Below, piece by piece: positions 13,881 to 16,498 of a stretch of DNA of 16,498 nt. Numbering within the stretch: the first letter of the stretch is position 1; each line of letters begins with the position of its first letter. Source of the stretch: an uncultured Leptospiraceae bacterium (GTDB lineage Bacteria > Spirochaetota > Leptospiria > Leptospirales > Leptospiraceae); contig CALDSP010000041.1 in assembly GCA_937924465.1 (NCBI GenBank), positions 1 to 16,498 on the forward strand. The letters run 5' to 3'. The notes beneath the pieces are model-generated. The model saw only the letters and a list, made by a program, of their open reading frames with translations, was not told the origin of the DNA and ran no database searches. A program made the translations under genes and the position numbers.

Positions 13881-16276
13881 GTTGAAACATAGCTATAAGT
13901 TTTAGTCTGTTGTTTTATTAAAAAGTTTTTGAGTTTTTGTAAATTTTCGTTTTCTGGTTCCAGGTCTTCTGCTTTGAGAAGTATGTACTCTGCCCGTTTA
14001 TGATTCAAAACAAGCAAATAACACTCTGCTAGGTTTAATAAATTTTTTATATCGTTTGGTTCTCTAGCTCGGTATCTTTCCCCATATTCAATTGCATCTT
14101 CATATTCTCCTAAGTGCTTTAAACTATAGGATAAAAAGTAAAAATATTTACTATCTGCTGGTCTTTTGTCTAAATATTCCCTACATAGAATAGAAGCTGT
14201 TTTGTATTGTTTTTTCTTTAAATAAAGACGAATGAGTATTTTTTGAACCTCTAAGTTTTCTAGGTCTCTTTCTAAGATATGTTCATAAACCTTGAGTGCT
14301 TCATCTAAGTTTCCATTTTTAATTAGATTCTTTGCCACCTTATATTTATTATTTACTTCTAAATTTGATTTGTTTGGTTGAATTTTTTGAGATGATTTAA
14401 ATGTAATTTTCATAAGAGTTAGATCATCTGTAAGCTCTCCTATTTCTTTAAGTCTCTCTTCTATTTTCAGTAGATCCCCATCTGCCTCTTCTACTCTTTT
14501 TAAAAATTCTGTTTCATCTTCATTCATAATAGGACCTTCTTCACTTTTTTTCAAAATATCATCCCTTCCATCTGAACCAAGTATAATCGAATCACCAGGC
14601 TGTAATGGAAATACACTGATTCGAAGTTTTTTATTTAGTCCCGTTAAACCTATTTTATGCAAACTAAGTTCTGTTTCAATAAACTCAGCCTTTCCATCTC
14701 TATAGAGAACTGCCCATGGATGTTCTGCATTTACATAATATAGCGTTCCTGTTTCTTCATCAAGCAGTCCCATAATAGCAGAAATAATCATGGTTCCATC
14801 AAAAGAAACAAAAATGTTTTGCAACTCCTTAAAACAATCTTTGAGCCATCTTTCTGGAGATTTAACATAATCATGGGGAGATTCATGAGTTCTTGTTAGA
14901 ATAGACTTAAATACAGTTCCTAAAACCAAAACTCCACCAGCACCCTGAATAGACTTACCCATAGCATCGGCATTTAAAAATACACAATAGTTTTTATTTC
15001 GTAACTTGATAGAATCTGCTACACATAAGTCTCCACCAATCTCTGCTTTTCGATTTCGAAATATAAAAGTTTTCTTCTGACGAATCAGAGTTTCTATTTT
15101 AACTTTTTCTGTTTCCAAACTTCCTTTACTTAAAGGTTTAATTAAAAGAGAAGTTAAAAAATAATCTCCATCTTGAAGTTCTTTTAAACGCTGAATTTCT
15201 TCTAGACTTTGCTTTAGTTCCTTTGTTTTTTCCTCTACTAAATGTTCTAGATGATTTTGATATTTTAAAATTTGTTCTTTCATATTGAGGAAGACTTTTC
15301 CCATTTCTCCAATTTCATCTTTTCGTCTTGTATCGATTTTAGATTCATCTGCAAGATTGAGATCTTTCATTGCATGATTTAAATTTTTAATTGCATAGAT
15401 AATATTTTTGGAGAAGAAATAAGATAAGAAAAACACAGCAGTAAATATAAAAAAGGCTATAACATAAAAAATTCTCCAAATTGTATCGGTAGCACTTTTG
15501 AGTTCTGTCTCATCAATCATAATTAAAAAGTCTAATTTGTGATTTGAAAGTCCCCATGATTGATAAGGCATAACTACAGCATAGTAATACCTTTCTTCAA
15601 AGAGAATTCTTTCCCCATCTAAGTATTGCTCTAGATTCTGAATTTTTTCTGTGTAACGTTTAATTATTTCGTCACTAAATACAATAGGACTAGAACCTTG
15701 TAGCAAAGCGATTTTAATATCTTTATTGCCAATAATACTTCTCAAAAACTTTTCATTCACTACTTGACCAACTAGTAACGTTCCATCTGCAAGTGGACTT
15801 GTAACTCTTAGACCTAATCCACTATGCCCAACTTCTAATGTAGAGCTAATTTCACCCGCTAAGGCACGTTGAATAATTTTTTGATCAGCTTTGCTATCTC
15901 CATAATCGTTTACCCTATGGAATCGAAATTGAACTTTTCCTTCTGAACTTCCAATCTCAAAAATGTTTAAATCATAGTCTTTCATGTATCGATGAAACTT
16001 ATCAAAATTTTGACGCAAAATATTTCGATCCTTTAAACCCTTGGTTAAAAGTTCTAAGTTACTTGGATTATGCAAAATTTCTCTTATGATGGATTTTAAA
16101 AATTCCTCTCGTTCCTTTAATTCTCTTGTAAAAGAAACTGCTAAATCTTTGGCTCTTTTGTTTTGAGGTTCACTTTTTATGGCTTCAATTAAAATAGAGA
16201 AAGCTCCAAAAAGAGCTACCAAAAGAAAGACTTGACTAATTCCTAAAATTAGGAAAAGTTTTTGGCGAATGGTCAT
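13877..16276 (-). CDS. Membrane sensor SpoIIE-type PP2C phosphatase with HAMP and TPR domains
   Basis: 799 residues. A membrane segment at about 8-30 is followed by an extracytoplasmic sensor (about 31-266, probably Cache-like, for example VQFRFHRVNDYGD and LGLRVTSPLADGTLLVGQVV). A second membrane segment (268-288), HAMP (289-342) and a coiled coil (335-368) come next. The SpoIIE/RsbU serine phosphatase domain (about 405-628) shows GGDLCVAD (414-421), FLNADAMGKSIQGAGGVLVLG (433-453), ILGSDGRDDI (565-574) and LTDDLTLMKI (615-624), so the metal-binding Asp residues are present. TPR repeats fill about 645-785. Such proteins usually dephosphorylate anti-sigma-factor antagonists in partner switching; no such partner is in the window. 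The ATG at 16276 is chosen because AAGGA lies seven bases upstream; a TTG at 16348 would only add 24 basic residues. It is convergent with the chemoreceptor, sharing TTAA as overlapping stops. Confidence 0.92.
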   Translation of the reverse strand: MTIRQKLFLILGISQVFLLVALFGAFSILIEAIKSEPQNKRAKDLAVSFTRELKEREEFLKSIIREILHNPSNLELLTKGLKDRNILRQNFDKFHRYMKDYDLNIFEIGSSEGKVQFRFHRVNDYGDSKADQKIIQRALAGEISSTLEVGHSGLGLRVTSPLADGTLLVGQVVNEKFLRSIIGNKDIKIALLQGSSPIVFSDEIIKRYTEKIQNLEQYLDGERILFEERYYYAVVMPYQSWGLSNHKLDFLIMIDETELKSATDTIWRIFYVIAFFIFTAVFFLSYFFSKNIIYAIKNLNHAMKDLNLADESKIDTRRKDEIGEMGKVFLNMKEQILKYQNHLEHLVEEKTKELKQSLEEIQRLKELQDGDYFLTSLLIKPLSKGSLETEKVKIETLIRQKKTFIFRNRKAEIGGDLCVADSIKLRNKNYCVFLNADAMGKSIQGAGGVLVLGTVFKSILTRTHESPHDYVKSPERWLKDCFKELQNIFVSFDGTMIISAIMGLLDEETGTLYYVNAEHPWAVLYRDGKAEFIETELSLHKIGLTGLNKKLRISVFPLQPGDSIILGSDGRDDILKKSEEGPIMNEDETEFLKRVEEADGDLLKIEERLKEIGELTDDLTLMKITFKSSQKIQPNKSNLEVNNKYKVAKNLIKNGNLDEALKVYEHILERDLENLEVQKILIRLYLKKKQYKTASILCREYLDKRPADSKYFYFLSYSLKHLGEYEDAIEYGERYRAREPNDIKNLLNLAECYLLVLNHKRAEYILLKAEDLEPENENLQKLKNFLIKQQTKTYSYVST

Positions 16277-16283
16277 ATAAATA

Positions 16284-16288
16284 TCCTT
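16284..16288 (-). promoter_or_regulatory. Ribosome binding site that sets the phosphatase start
   Basis: The minus strand reads AAGGA seven bases before ATG at 16274-16276. With the membrane segment starting only a few residues later, this supports the 799-residue reading over a longer one beginning at TTG 16348. Confidence 0.7.
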
Positions 16289-16343
16289 ATAACTACTTTT
16301 CTTACAAAGTTTCTTTTCAAAAAAATTACAGATTTGTAAAGAA

Positions 16344-16360
16344 TTCAAAAACTATGCCAA
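16344..16360 (-). promoter_or_regulatory. Possible sigma-54-type promoter upstream of the sensor phosphatase
   Basis: The minus strand reads TTGGCATAGTTTTTGAA. Against the sigma-54 consensus TTGGCACG-N4-TTGCW, the -24 block matches TTGGCA, the spacing is exact and the -12 block is TTGAA. Mismatches include A instead of C in the -12 GC pair, which is normally important. Transcription would start near 16333, leaving a leader of about 57 bases. This is a single site in AT-rich DNA, so it is a weak call. Confidence 0.28.
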
Positions 16361-16451
16361 AATCTTATTGAAAGATTGCGCCCACCTTCTCTTTTATTTT
16401 ACCCAATAAGCAGGACAAAAAAAAACCTTAAAGAGAGGAGTACAGAGAAAA

Positions 16452-16480
16452 GGAAATCCTTTTGGATACCTTTTTATTTT
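16452..16480. terminator. Hairpin with T-rich tails, possible (bidirectional) terminator
   Basis: On the plus strand GG at 16452-16453 can pair with CC at 16469-16470, and ATCC at 16456-16459 with GGAT at 16464-16467, around a TTTT loop and a small internal loop. TTTTTATTTT follows. On the minus strand the same hairpin is followed by TTTTCTCT. It could end a minus-strand gene lying right of the window or a short plus-strand transcript. The stem is weak. Apart from this and the promoter candidate, I see no gene in 16277-16498. Confidence 0.35.
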
Positions 16481-16498
16481 ATCATGCATTTAGAATTT

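Noticed and set aside
16277..16348. 24-residue N-terminal extension of the sensor phosphatase from TTG
   Set aside because: AAGGA seven bases before ATG 16276 and the immediate membrane segment support the shorter form.
1..16498. Search for CRISPR arrays, insertion sequences, toxin-antitoxin pairs or phage genes
   Set aside because: No spaced repeats, transposase motifs, terminal inverted repeats or small paired genes were seen.

Overview
The window is AT-rich (roughly one third G+C by eye), has no mobile element, CRISPR array or rRNA, and is densely packed with protein genes on both strands. Gene content points to a spirochaete, most likely of the Leptospirales. The clues are a bactofilin with a neighbouring LytM-like membrane protein and a YaaR/DUF327 protein, a SpoIIE-type phosphatase with the ADAMGK...GAGG style of active-site segment, many chemotaxis and two-component parts, and a short single-stranded-DNA-binding protein. 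This assignment is an inference from family resemblance, not from a marker gene.

Layout. (1) Bases 1-3113, minus strand: ssb, a small exported protein of unknown function, an AI-2E family transporter and xseA (cut by the left edge), the last three overlapping or nearly so. (2) Bases 3267-7504, plus strand: a compact UvrD-like helicase, a membrane-anchored degenerate LytM/M23 protein, a bactofilin, a YaaR/DUF327 protein, a GNAT acetyltransferase and pyrE. These are joined by overlaps or gaps of a few bases, so they probably form one transcript. (3) Bases 7517-12057, minus strand: tRNA-Arg(UCG), cheR and D-Ala-D-Ala ligase form one tight group. After 54 bases come a thiolase-like protein and a two-receiver regulator joined by an ATGA overlap. 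(4) Bases 12144-13880, plus strand: a soluble chemoreceptor with an N-terminal globin and a C-terminal zinc-binding CZB domain, divergent from tRNA-Arg/cheR. (5) Bases 13877-16276, minus strand: a membrane sensor phosphatase (periplasmic domain, HAMP, SpoIIE/PP2C, TPR). Its stop codon overlaps that of the chemoreceptor.

How it fits together. The plus-strand block pairs a cytoskeletal polymer (bactofilin) with a membrane-anchored LytM-fold protein, a pairing known from cell-shape systems, but here the LytM domain has lost most zinc and catalytic residues and looks like a scaffold. The right half is signalling: a methyltransferase for chemoreceptors, a heme-type receptor, a phosphatase that responds to an extracytoplasmic signal, and a regulator whose first receiver and C-terminal kinase-like part look inactive.

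The strongest leads are proteins with lost or altered active sites: the LytM protein, the thiolase with Ser in place of Cys, and the regulator with a decayed receiver and kinase-like tail. Others are the 2B-less helicase, the globin-MCP-CZB receptor and the tRNA placed 11 bases before cheR. I did not find a clearly new multi-gene system.
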